Positions 1-7,080 of a DNA stretch of 7,080 bases are shown piece after piece. Position 1 is the stretch's first letter. Every line of letters starts with the position of its first letter. The stretch comes from Oscillospiraceae bacterium (lineage in GTDB: Bacteria; Bacillota; Clostridia; Oscillospirales; Oscillospiraceae), in assembly GCA_016302405.1 (NCBI GenBank), contig JAEDNR010000090.1, forward strand, positions 1 to 7,080, given 5' to 3'. The translations under genes were made by a program, and so were the position numbers. The notes below the pieces were generated by a model. The model saw only the letters and a program-made list of their open reading frames with translations, did not search any database and had not been told where the DNA came from.

Positions 1-69
1 GACAGCTTCCCCCCGGGGGAAGCCATGGCGCTTCCGCGCTAGCTCGACAAATTCCCAATTCGTTGGGCA
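1..69. repeat. Hairpin and probable end of a dispersed repeat element at the window edge
   Basis: Bases 5-12 (GCTTCCCC) pair with 16-23 (GGGGAAGC) to give an 8-bp hairpin with a 3-base loop. A second short stem is GCGC 28-31 with GCGC 36-39. The stretch 42-60, ending in CAAATTCCCAATT, resembles 5738-5756 (AGCTCTGCAAATTCCAATT) at the right end of the lepA-hemW spacer element. This suggests that the window opens inside the tail of a related repeat. No run of T follows the hairpin, so it is not a clear terminator. The left boundary lies outside the window, and membership of the same family rests on a short imperfect match. Confidence 0.4.
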
Positions 70-124
70 GCTGCGTGAAAACGATATGCGCATAAGATTA
101 TTTCCAACCTTACAGGAGCAACCT

Positions 125-931
125 ATGGACCGTTTTATTGAGATCACAGATTTTCACGCCCCGGAGCTGGATGTGTACGCCCGGCTGACGGAGGCCCAGC
201 TTTTAAACCGGTTTGAACCGAAAAAGGGCATGTTCATTGCCGAAAGCCCCAAGGTGATTCTCCGGGCCCTGGCCGCGGGCTGCCGCCCGGTGTCCCTGCT
301 TGCTGAGCGGCACCACTGTAACGCCGAGGCCATGGAGGCAATTCTTGCCTGCGGGGAGGTGCCTGTTTACACCGCCTCTTTGGAGGTGCTGACCCAGCTT
401 ACCGGCTTCCAGCTTACCCGGGGGATGCTCTGCGCCATGTACCGCCCGCCTATGCGGCAGCCGGAGGAGCTGCTGAAAAACGCCCGCCGGGTGGCGGTAC
501 TGGAGGATGTGATGAACCCCACCAACCTGGGGGCAATCTTCCGATCCGCCGCTGCCCTGGGGATGGAGGCGGTGCTCCTTACGGGCGGCTGCACGGACCC
601 CCTGTACCGCCGGTGCGCCCGGGTGAGCATGGGCACCGTGTTCCAGGTGCCCTGGGCGTACCTGCCGGAGGACTGGCTGGGCCTGCTGCGGGATATGGGC
701 TTCCGCACCGCCGCCATGGCCCTGCGCCGGGATTCCAGGCCCGTGGACGACCCGGAGCTGAAGCAGGCGGAGCGGCTTGCGGTGGTGCTGGGCACCGAGG
801 GGGACGGACTGCGGCAGTCCACCATTGACGGCTGTGATTACACCGTGCTGATCCCCATGGCAAACGGGGTGGATTCTTTGAATGTGGCCGCCGCCAGCGC
901 CGTGGCGTTCTGGGAGCTGAGCCGAAAGTAG
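125..931 (+). CDS. TrmH/SpoU-family RNA 2'-O-methyltransferase
   Basis: Predicted 268-residue SAM-dependent methyltransferase of the SPOUT class, acting on the 2'-hydroxyl of a ribose in tRNA or rRNA in the cytoplasm. The three SpoU motifs are all present: motif 1 at residues 131-141 (NPTNLGAIFRS, with the conserved N134 and R140), motif 2 at 220-229 (VVLGTEGDGL), and motif 3 at 243-257 (IPMANGVDSLNVAAA). Motifs 2 and 3 build the knotted cofactor site in this family. Residues 10-110 form an N-terminal region of the substrate-binding kind, including LLNRFEPKKGMFIAESPKV. The start at 125 is chosen because AGGAG at 114-118 lies 6 bases upstream. An in-frame ATG at 86 would add 13 unlike residues and has no such site. 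The target nucleotide cannot be told from sequence, so no symbol is given. The stop codon lies inside a 22-bp tandem duplication. Confidence 0.93.
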   Translation: MDRFIEITDFHAPELDVYARLTEAQLLNRFEPKKGMFIAESPKVILRALAAGCRPVSLLAERHHCNAEAMEAILACGEVPVYTASLEVLTQLTGFQLTRGMLCAMYRPPMRQPEELLKNARRVAVLEDVMNPTNLGAIFRSAAALGMEAVLLTGGCTDPLYRRCARVSMGTVFQVPWAYLPEDWLGLLRDMGFRTAAMALRRDSRPVDDPELKQAERLAVVLGTEGDGLRQSTIDGCDYTVLIPMANGVDSLNVAAASAVAFWELSRK

Positions 932-967
932 GGAAAAGACACGTCGAAAGTAGGGAAAAGATACGTC
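924..967. repeat. 22-bp tandem duplication spanning the methyltransferase stop codon
   Basis: Bases 924-945 and 946-967 are two adjacent 22-bp copies of GAAAGTAGGGAAAAGA-Y-ACGTC that differ at one base (C at 940, T at 962). The first copy contains the last lysine codon and the TAG stop (929-931) of the methyltransferase. The second copy is wholly non-coding. The likely origin is slippage or a small duplication at the gene end. No function is evident. Confidence 0.9.
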
Positions 968-972
968 CCCTC

Positions 973-1001
973 TTGTCGATACAGGGGATTTGTGGTATAC
1001 T
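973..1001 (+). promoter_or_regulatory. Candidate SigA promoter with extended -10
   Basis: TTGTCG (973-978) and TATACT (996-1001) are separated by 17 bases, and a TG at 993-994 sits one base before the -10, giving an extended -10 box. Transcription would start near 1008 and could serve the membrane protein gene at 1288 through a leader of about 280 nt that crosses the inverted-repeat element at 1042-1220. The spacing and both hexamers fit the primary sigma factor consensus. Use of the promoter is inferred. Confidence 0.6.
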
Positions 1002-1041
1002 ATAAGATAGCTGTTGGAATTAATTATCAGAGAGATAAATT

Positions 1042-1220
1042 GGAATTTAATTGACAATTGACAATGAACAATTGACAATTAAGGAATCCCTTCGGGATGA
1101 TTTAAAATAAAAAGAATTTGGACGAAAATACTCAGAATTATTTTAAAATTGTCCCGTAGGGACACAATAATTGTCAACTGTCAATTGTCAATTGTCAATT
1201 CGGCGAAGCCGCTAAATTCC
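1042..1220. repeat. Foldback repeat element built from TTGACAA heptads
   Basis: The left arm 1049-1080 and right arm 1169-1200 are 32-bp inverted repeats matching at 29 of 32 positions. Each arm is made of four 7-base units: TTGACAA-type on the left from 1051, and its complement on the right at 1171, 1178, 1185 and 1192. An outer pair, GGAATTTA (1042-1049) and TAAATTCC (1213-1220), extends the fold across a small hairpin CGGC-GAA-GCCG (1201-1211). Between the arms are hairpins ATCCC-TTC-GGGAT (1086-1098) and TGTCCC-GTA-GGGACA (1150-1164). There is no coding sequence. It resembles a MITE-like or REP-like intergenic repeat. The rest of the 932-1287 spacer (1221-1287) shows only the ribosome binding site of the next gene. 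Confidence 0.85.
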
Positions 1221-1287
1221 TATTTCTCTTTCAAATGTGTAAAGCCTGCGCATATGTGAAATAATAAAAAGAATCGGAGGAATCGAT

Positions 1288-1968
1288 ATGTATTGGAATT
1301 CTTTCTCGGACATCGGAGAAAGTCTGGGAGCTCTGTTCGGGCTGACCTGGAGCACGCTGCCCACCCTCATTTCCCTTGCCGTCTACGTCTTTACCGCCCT
1401 GGGGCTCTATACCCTGGCCCAGCGCCGGGGCCTGCGGCATCCCTGGCTGGCCTGGATCCCCGTAGCCAATGTTTGGATTCTGGGGTCCCTCTCCGACCAG
1501 TTTCGCTACGTCGTCCGGGGGCAGGTCCGCTCCAAGCGGAAGGTGCTGCTGACCCTCAATATCATCAGCGCCGTGATGGGCGTTGTGATGGTGGTGGCCA
1601 TTATCGTAGCAGTGATCCGCTGGGTTTTCAGCTTCCAGGCAGGCGCTTCCGAAACGGCAATCATGAATTCCATTATGGGCAGCGTCATGGGAGTGCTTGC
1701 CCTGTGCTTGCCCTGGGCAGGCGTAGCCATTGCCTCCGCCGTTCTGAGCTACATGGCGCTGTATGACATCTACACCTCCTGCGACCCGGCGAACAATACG
1801 GTGTACCTGGTGCTGAGCATTCTCTTTGGCTTCACCCAGGCGATTTTCCTGTTCCTGTGCCGGAACCGGGACGACGGTATGCCCCCCCGCCGGGACGACC
1901 AGCCCCAGTACCGCCAGCCCGCCCAGGAGCCCTGGCAGCAGGACACGAACGGAACCAATTATCTTTAA
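1288..1968 (+). CDS. Unrecognised multi-pass membrane protein
   Basis: A 226-residue protein that I cannot assign to a named function. It has about four hydrophobic segments, at roughly residues 23-44, 86-112, 128-158 and 171-191. A further aromatic, proline-containing stretch at 51-68 (HPWLAWIPVANVWILGSL) may be a short or re-entrant helix. The pattern of a helix, then QRRGLRHPWLAWIPVAN, then WILGSLSD looks like conserved small membrane proteins seen in Clostridia, but this is from memory and not tested. The tail 192-226 is hydrophilic and rich in Pro, Gln, Asp and Arg, so it is probably disordered and cytoplasmic. No signal peptidase site or catalytic motif is visible. GGAGG at 1276-1280 lies 7 bases before the ATG. 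The gene ends 8 bases before the 1977-2206 element and faces the sigma factor gene, so it is probably transcribed alone. Confidence 0.85.
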   Translation: MYWNSFSDIGESLGALFGLTWSTLPTLISLAVYVFTALGLYTLAQRRGLRHPWLAWIPVANVWILGSLSDQFRYVVRGQVRSKRKVLLTLNIISAVMGVVMVVAIIVAVIRWVFSFQAGASETAIMNSIMGSVMGVLALCLPWAGVAIASAVLSYMALYDIYTSCDPANNTVYLVLSILFGFTQAIFLFLCRNRDDGMPPRRDDQPQYRQPAQEPWQQDTNGTNYL

Positions 1969-1976
1969 CTCCGCAC

Positions 1977-2206
1977 AAAGGGGCTGTCTCACTAAAGAAA
2001 AAATGCACAAATAAAAGAACTGTCATTCCGAGCCAGTGCGCACACTGGCGTGGGAATCCCCCGGTCAGAAGGGAAACCTCCTGATAAAGACCCTAAAAAT
2101 CGGGGGGGATTGCCACACCAGTGACATCGGTCACTGGTTCGCAATGACAGCTTTCTTTTTCTTTGTGTTATTTGACGAAACCTTTCCTTAGTGAGACAGC
2201 CCCTTT
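1977..2206. mobile_element. MITE-like 230-bp element with 24-bp terminal inverted repeats
   Basis: The ends 1977-2000 and 2183-2206 are inverted repeats of AAAGGGGCTGTCTCACTAA-R-GAAA, with one mismatch in 24. Nested inside is a second inverted repeat, CTGTCATT-S-CGA (2020-2031 and 2139-2150), and a third, AATCCCCC/GGGGGATT (2055-2062 and 2104-2111). Each half also has its own hairpin: GCCAGTG-CGCA-CACTGGC (2032-2049) and ACCAGTGAC-ATCG-GTCACTGGT (2117-2138). The whole can fold into a branched, cross-like structure. It has no transposase or credible reading frame, so if mobile it depends on an enzyme elsewhere. The right 55 bases recur inverted and identical at 7026-7080. No convincing target-site duplication is seen next to the ends. 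It fills the gap between two convergent genes, 8 and 11 bases from their stop codons. Confidence 0.85.
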
Positions 2207-2217
2207 GTCATATGTTT

Positions 2218-3384
2218 TTAGCTGTAGAAGTCCCGGATCTTCTTTGCCCGGCTGGGATGGCGGAGCTTCCTGATCGCCTTGTTCTCGATCTGGCGGATCC
2301 GCTCACGGGTGACGCCGAAGAGCTGGCCCACTTCCTCCAGGGTGTGGGTCCTGCCGTCGTACATGCCGAAGCGCATGCGCAGCACATCCGCTTCCCGCTC
2401 CGTCAGGGTGCCCAGAATCTCTTTCAGAGCCTCGGCCAGCAGGGCGTTGGAGGTGGCGTCGGCAGGGCCGGGGGTGCGCTCATCCTCCACAAAGGAGCCG
2501 ATGGAGGTATCTTCCTCATCACCGACAGGGGTATCCAGGCTCAGGGTGTCCGCGGCGGTGCGGTTGGCCTCGATGATCTTTTCCACCGGCAGGTTCAGCT
2601 CCGCGGCGATTTCTTCCACGGTGGGCTCCCGGCCCAGCTCCTGAACCAGCTTCCGGTTGCACCGGGTAGCCTTGTTGATGACCTCTACCATATGCACCGG
2701 AACCCGGATGGTCCGGGCCTGGTCGGCGATGGCCCGTGTAATGGCCTGCCGGATCCACCAGGTGGCATATGTAGAGAATTTGTTTCCCTTTGTCCAGTCA
2801 AATTTGTCCACAGCCCGGATAAGGCCGGTGTTGCCCTCCTGAATCAGGTCCAGAATGTGCAGGCCCCGGCCGGAATACTTCTTGGCAATGGAAACCACCA
2901 GCCGGAGGTTGGCCTCCGTCAGCTTGTTCTTGGCCTCCTGGTCTCCCTCGGATACCCGCTTGGCAAGCTCCACTTCCTCCTCGGCGGACAGAAGCTTTAC
3001 CTGGCCGATCTCCTTGAGGTACATCCGCACGGGGTCATCCAGGCTGTATTCCGCCGCCAGATCCACCGGGTCCACCAGTTCCTCTTCCTCAAGAGCCCGC
3101 AGGTCCAGGCCGTCGTCCAGTCCCACATCCAGGCCGTCGACCAGGCCATCCAGGGCATCCAGGCCGTCGTCCAGATCCAGGTCGGCGGTGACGATGGGAA
3201 TATTCATGGCTTCCAGGCCGTCATAGATCTTTTCGATCTGCTCCGGGGAAAGGGACATTTTTTCAAGCAGGGAGCTGAGATCCGCGTCCCGGATCATGCC
3301 GTCCTTCTTGCCCTGGGCAATCAGGTTCTGCAGGGAGGCCTGCAGGTCCTCGGTATTCTTGGCAGGTTTCTTTGTTGTGCTCAT
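2218..3384 (-). CDS. rpoD: Primary (housekeeping) RNA polymerase sigma factor SigA/RpoD
   Basis: A 388-residue sigma-70 group 1 factor that directs RNA polymerase to -10/-35 promoters of most genes. Region 1.1-like sequence covers about residues 12-62. Region 1.2 starts at 115 (LDDPVRMYLKEIG). Region 2 spans about 150-230, with the -10 recognition and melting segment at 195-227 (FDWTKGNKFSTYATWWIRQ and following). Region 3 spans about 231-310. Region 4 spans 315-388, with the -35 helix-turn-helix at 349-376 (LEEVGQLFGVTRERIRQIE). Length is close to B. subtilis SigA (371). The extra residues lie mostly in an acidic GLD-repeat linker at about 67-97. The start is supported by AGGAG (complement of 3392-3396) 7 bases upstream and a consensus promoter. 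The gene is divergent from lepA, and no dnaG lies upstream, unlike the common Bacillota dnaG-sigA pair. Confidence 0.97.
   Translation of the reverse strand: MSTTKKPAKNTEDLQASLQNLIAQGKKDGMIRDADLSSLLEKMSLSPEQIEKIYDGLEAMNIPIVTADLDLDDGLDALDGLVDGLDVGLDDGLDLRALEEEELVDPVDLAAEYSLDDPVRMYLKEIGQVKLLSAEEEVELAKRVSEGDQEAKNKLTEANLRLVVSIAKKYSGRGLHILDLIQEGNTGLIRAVDKFDWTKGNKFSTYATWWIRQAITRAIADQARTIRVPVHMVEVINKATRCNRKLVQELGREPTVEEIAAELNLPVEKIIEANRTAADTLSLDTPVGDEEDTSIGSFVEDERTPGPADATSNALLAEALKEILGTLTEREADVLRMRFGMYDGRTHTLEEVGQLFGVTRERIRQIENKAIRKLRHPSRAKKIRDFYS
3097..3184 (-). repeat. In-frame repeats coding the acidic GLD linker of the sigma factor
   Basis: On the + strand, TCCAGGCCGTCGTCCAG occurs at 3104-3120 and 3158-3174, with a one-mismatch copy at 3128-3144. 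Offsets are 24 and 30 bases, both multiples of three. They encode residues about 67-97 of the sigma factor, a run of Asp-Gly-Leu-Asp-like units such as DDGLDALDGLVDGLD. Such a tract can gain or lose units by slippage without breaking the frame. Confidence 0.8.
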
Positions 3385-3427
3385 ATGTGCTCTCCTCTTG
3401 GGATTGTATTTTCGGAAATTCGGTTAG

Positions 3428-3456
3428 ACTATACCCCATTTTCTCCGGTTTGGCAA
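3428..3456 (-). promoter_or_regulatory. Promoter of the sigma factor gene
   Basis: On the minus strand, TTGCCA (complement of 3451-3456) and TATAGT (complement of 3428-3433) are separated by exactly 17 bases. Both hexamers are near consensus. Transcription would start near 3421, leaving a leader of about 36 nt. Two A-tracts on the minus strand lie further upstream (complement of about 3472-3487) and could aid binding like an UP element, which is inference. The promoter fits the product's own specificity, so sigA is likely self-sustaining. Confidence 0.78.
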
Positions 3457-3549
3457 GGGCGTTTCCCCGGATTTTTTTGATTTTTCGGAGTATGCGCCGC
3501 TTTTTTTCGCCCGTTTTCAGTTTTCCCCCGATTTTGGCAAAACATACGG

Positions 3550-3578
3550 TTTACTTTTCCGGGAAAATTCGTTATAAT
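3550..3578 (+). promoter_or_regulatory. Promoter of lepA
   Basis: TTTACT (3550-3555) and a perfect TATAAT (3573-3578) are separated by 17 bases. Transcription would begin near 3585, leaving a leader of about 38 nt before the lepA start at 3623. The two divergent -35 boxes (3456 and 3550) are about 93 bases apart, so the promoters do not overlap. No operator-like dyad was seen between them. Confidence 0.78.
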
Positions 3579-3622
3579 TGGAAAAAGAATTTCAATAAAC
3601 CCGGCAATGAGGTATTACTTTT

Positions 3623-5431
<1,809 letters not shown>

Positions 5432-5432
5432 T

Positions 5433-5448
5433 TATGCTGCGCAGCATA
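5433..5448. repeat. Perfect 16-bp palindrome just after the lepA stop
   Basis: TATGCTGCGCAGCATA reads the same on both strands and starts one base after the lepA TGA. It could form a short RNA hairpin. It is followed by CAAATAAATTG, not a T-run, so it is not a classic intrinsic terminator. Confidence 0.8.
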
Positions 5449-5460
5449 CAAATAAATTGT

Positions 5461-5757
5461 AAATTGGAATTTGACGGGCAGATAAGGTACGCGGGTGGTT
5501 AGACGCCTTGCCCCCCGCGTTTACGAGGGGGGTGATACCAGTGCGCACACTGGTATCGGGGGGAGCCCGTTACCCGCATATCTTTCATAAAATAATACGA
5601 AAATTAGGACGGTAAACACGGAAAGATAATACTGGATGACGCTCTGCTGTGGGGAATTCGTACTCCCCCTGCCACCAGGTCTGCGGACTGGTGGCACCCC
5701 CCTCACAAGTGCGGGGGGCGAGGGCGGCTGCGCCGCCAGCTCTGCAAATTCCAATTT
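5461..5757. repeat. Mirrored hairpin-array element in the lepA-hemW spacer
   Basis: Ends 5461-5473 (AAATTGGAATTTG) and 5745-5757 are perfect 13-bp inverted repeats. The left half holds CCCCCC-N10-GGGGGG (5511-5532) followed by GATACCAGTG-CGCA-CACTGGTATC (5534-5557, a 10-bp stem). The right half holds GGGGA/TCCCC (5651-5668), TGCCACCAG-N9-CTGGTGGCA (5670-5696), then CCCCCC-N10-GGGGGG (5697-5718) and GGCGGC-TGC-GCCGCC (5723-5737). So the C6/G6 and CCAG-type hairpins occur in mirror order in the two halves. No coding sequence or transposase is present. The stretch 5584-5640 between the halves is AT-richer and shows no clear promoter. The remainder of the spacer up to 5821 shows no recognised feature. 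I read it as a MITE-like palindromic repeat, or possibly a structured leader of hemW. Confidence 0.75.
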
Positions 5758-5833
5758 ATCGCACTGCTGTGTAACAGCCGATTGCATAAAGACTGATTAC
5801 AATTGTCAATTATATAAATCCGGAGGTTTTCGA

Positions 5834-7027
5834 ATGCCGATCATAACGAGAAAAGCCAATAAAACCCCTTTGGGGATCTATGTCCATATTCCCTTCTGCC
5901 GGAGCAAGTGCCAGTACTGCGACTTCTACTCCCTGGCCTGCAAGGACGATTCCCTGATGGACAGCTATTTGGATGCCGTCTGCGCCCATATCAAGGAAGC
6001 AGGCGCCCTGGCCCCCGGCTATAAGGTGGACAGCGTCTATTTCGGCGGCGGCACTCCCAGCTATTTCGGCGCCGATGCCCTTGCCATCATTCTTACCACC
6101 ATCCGCCGGAACTTCGATGTAACGGGGGACGCGGAGATCACCTTTGAGGCAAATCCCGACTCCGTCTCCGACCGGCTGCTCCACCGTCTTCGGGCGGAGG
6201 GCTTCAACCGGGTGAGCCTGGGTGTCCAGTCCGACAGCGACGAGATGCTCAAAAAACTGGGCCGGCCCCATACCTATGCCCAGGCTGTGACCGCCCTGCA
6301 GCGTATCCGCAAGGCAGGCTTCCGGAACGTGAGCCTGGATCTCATGTACGGTCTGCCCGGGCAGACCCTGCGGGACTGGCAGGAGACGCTGGAAAATGTG
6401 CTGAAGCTGGGCCCGGAGCACATGAGCTGCTACGGCCTGAAGGTGGAGGAAGGCACGCCTCTGTATGAGATCAAGGACGCTGTAGACCTGCCCGGCGACG
6501 ATGAGCAGGCGGATATGTACCTGGCGGCGGTGGAGGCCCTGCGGGGCCACGGCTTCCGGCAGTACGAGATCTCCAACTTCTCCCGGAAGGGACTCTACTC
6601 CCGGCACAACATGAAATACTGGACCGGCGGCGAATACCTGGGCTTCGGGCCCAGCGCCAGCTCGGACTTTGCCGGAAAGCGGTTTACCCTGGTGAAAGAC
6701 CTGCAGACTTATATCCAGGGCATCAAAACCGGCGGCAACGTGATGGATGATATTCAGGAGATTCCCCTGCGGGAGCGGGCCGGGGAGTATCTGATGCTCC
6801 GGCTGCGGACCAGTGTGGGAATCCAGGGGGATGAATACGAAAAGCAGTTCCTGCTGCCCTTTGCCCCTCTGGAAGAGGTGCTGTACAAGCACCGCACCTA
6901 TTACCGGGCGGAGCGTTCCGACGACGGCCGATGGACGCTGACCCCCAAGGGATACCTTGTGTCCAACGACATTATTTCGGACCTGCTCATTGCCCAGGAC
7001 GAATCCCGCCCCTTAAAAAGACTGTAA
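5834..7027 (+). CDS. hemW: Radical SAM heme chaperone HemW
   Basis: A 397-residue radical SAM protein of the HemW family, which binds heme and is thought to deliver it to membrane respiratory enzymes. Family members are often mislabelled as oxygen-independent coproporphyrinogen oxidase HemN. The [4Fe-4S] site is CX3CX2C at C22, C26 and C29 (FCRSKCQYCDF). The residue after the third Cys pair is Asp-Phe, lacking the extra Cys of true HemN. SAM-binding and barrel motifs follow: GGGTPS at 71-76, EANPDS at 105-110, SLGVQS at 128-133 and DLMYGLPGQT at 169-178. The HNxxYW heme-binding motif is at 258-263 (HNMKYW), then GFGPSAS at 271-277. The HemW C-terminal domain (about 300-390) is present, so the protein is full length. 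The start at 5834 has GGAGG (5822-5826) 7 bases upstream. A 66-residue in-frame upstream extension falls within the spacer repeat and is rejected. The stop codon is completed by the repeat that begins at 7026. Confidence 0.95.
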   Translation: MPIITRKANKTPLGIYVHIPFCRSKCQYCDFYSLACKDDSLMDSYLDAVCAHIKEAGALAPGYKVDSVYFGGGTPSYFGADALAIILTTIRRNFDVTGDAEITFEANPDSVSDRLLHRLRAEGFNRVSLGVQSDSDEMLKKLGRPHTYAQAVTALQRIRKAGFRNVSLDLMYGLPGQTLRDWQETLENVLKLGPEHMSCYGLKVEEGTPLYEIKDAVDLPGDDEQADMYLAAVEALRGHGFRQYEISNFSRKGLYSRHNMKYWTGGEYLGFGPSASSDFAGKRFTLVKDLQTYIQGIKTGGNVMDDIQEIPLRERAGEYLMLRLRTSVGIQGDEYEKQFLLPFAPLEEVLYKHRTYYRAERSDDGRWTLTPKGYLVSNDIISDLLIAQDESRPLKRL

Positions 7028-7080
7028 AGGGGCTGTCTCACTAAGGAAAGGTTTCGTCAAATAACACAAAGAAAAAGAAA
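7026..7080. mobile_element. Partial second copy of the 230-bp MITE-like element
   Basis: The final 55 bases, beginning AAAGGGGCTGTCTCACTAA, are identical over their whole length to the reverse complement of 2152-2206, the right end of the element at 1977-2206. The copy runs off the window edge, so its other end and any partner gene are not visible. Perfect identity over 55 bases suggests recent spread or gene conversion. The terminal repeat starts inside the hemW stop codon (T at 7025, AA from the element). Confidence 0.92.

Noticed and set aside
203..1078. Open frame antisense to the methyltransferase
   Set aside because: Shadow of the SpoU-family gene. It starts in the heptad repeat and lacks any initiation signal.
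924..1200. CRISPR-like repeats
   Set aside because: The 22-bp units are directly tandem without spacers, and the heptads are contiguous. There are no cas genes nearby.
1977..2206. Insertion sequence or transposon
   Set aside because: Terminal inverted repeats are present, but at 230 bp there is no room or frame for a transposase and no convincing target duplication, so only a non-autonomous MITE-like element is claimed.
2191..3480. Long open frame (429 codons) antisense to the sigma factor gene
   Set aside because: It is the mirror frame of a strongly conserved sigma factor in GC-rich DNA, has no ribosome binding site, and begins inside the terminal repeat of the 230-bp element.
5433..5448. 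Intrinsic terminator for lepA
   Set aside because: The palindrome is short and followed by an A-rich stretch rather than a T-run on the + strand.
5784..5818. Promoter directly upstream of hemW (TTGCAT with TATATA or TATAAA)
   Set aside because: The spacing between the possible hexamers is about 23 bases or more, and no other -35 fits at 16-18 bases, so it was not listed.
5636..5833. N-terminal extension of hemW by 66 residues
   Set aside because: The extension translates palindromic spacer repeat, is unlike HemW, and the internal ATG at 5834 has a well placed GGAGG.
5810..6892. Long open frame (360 codons) antisense to hemW
   Set aside because: HemW motifs on the forward strand account for this region, and the antisense frame has no recognisable domain or ribosome binding site.

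Overview
The window holds five protein genes of ordinary bacterial housekeeping type, separated by unusually repeat-rich spacers. The coding DNA is GC-rich with strong G/C in third positions, and ribosome binding sites are GGAGG-like. The sigma factor is a primary SigA/RpoD, and lepA lies directly upstream of hemW, an order typical of Bacillota. I infer a GC-rich member of Bacillota, probably a gut-type Clostridia (Oscillospirales-like). The taxon is an inference from gene order and repeat style, not from a marker search.

Layout. Bases 1-124 hold a small hairpin and what looks like the end of a dispersed repeat. A SpoU/TrmH-family RNA methyltransferase runs forward (125-931). A 356-bp spacer follows with a 22-bp tandem duplication over the methyltransferase stop codon, a good promoter (973-1001) and a 179-bp inverted-repeat element built from heptads (1042-1220). 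Next is an unrecognised multi-pass membrane protein (1288-1968). A 230-bp element with 24-bp terminal inverted repeats (1977-2206) fills the space between that gene and the convergent primary sigma factor gene (3384-2218, reverse). A 238-bp divergent spacer carries clear back-to-back promoters for the sigma factor and for lepA (3623-5431). A 402-bp spacer with mirrored hairpins separates lepA from hemW (5834-7027). The last 55 bases are one end of a second copy of the 230-bp element, whose first bases form the hemW stop codon.

Functionally the genes cover RNA modification, transcription initiation, translation (EF4/LepA) and heme trafficking (HemW). I see no defence system, prophage, CRISPR array, tRNA or rRNA. 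The noteworthy content is non-coding: at least three kinds of small palindromic elements that share sub-motifs and sit tightly against gene ends. None of the spacers contains a transposase, so these look like MITE-like non-autonomous repeats. Some may have been taken over as transcription end signals or structured RNA.
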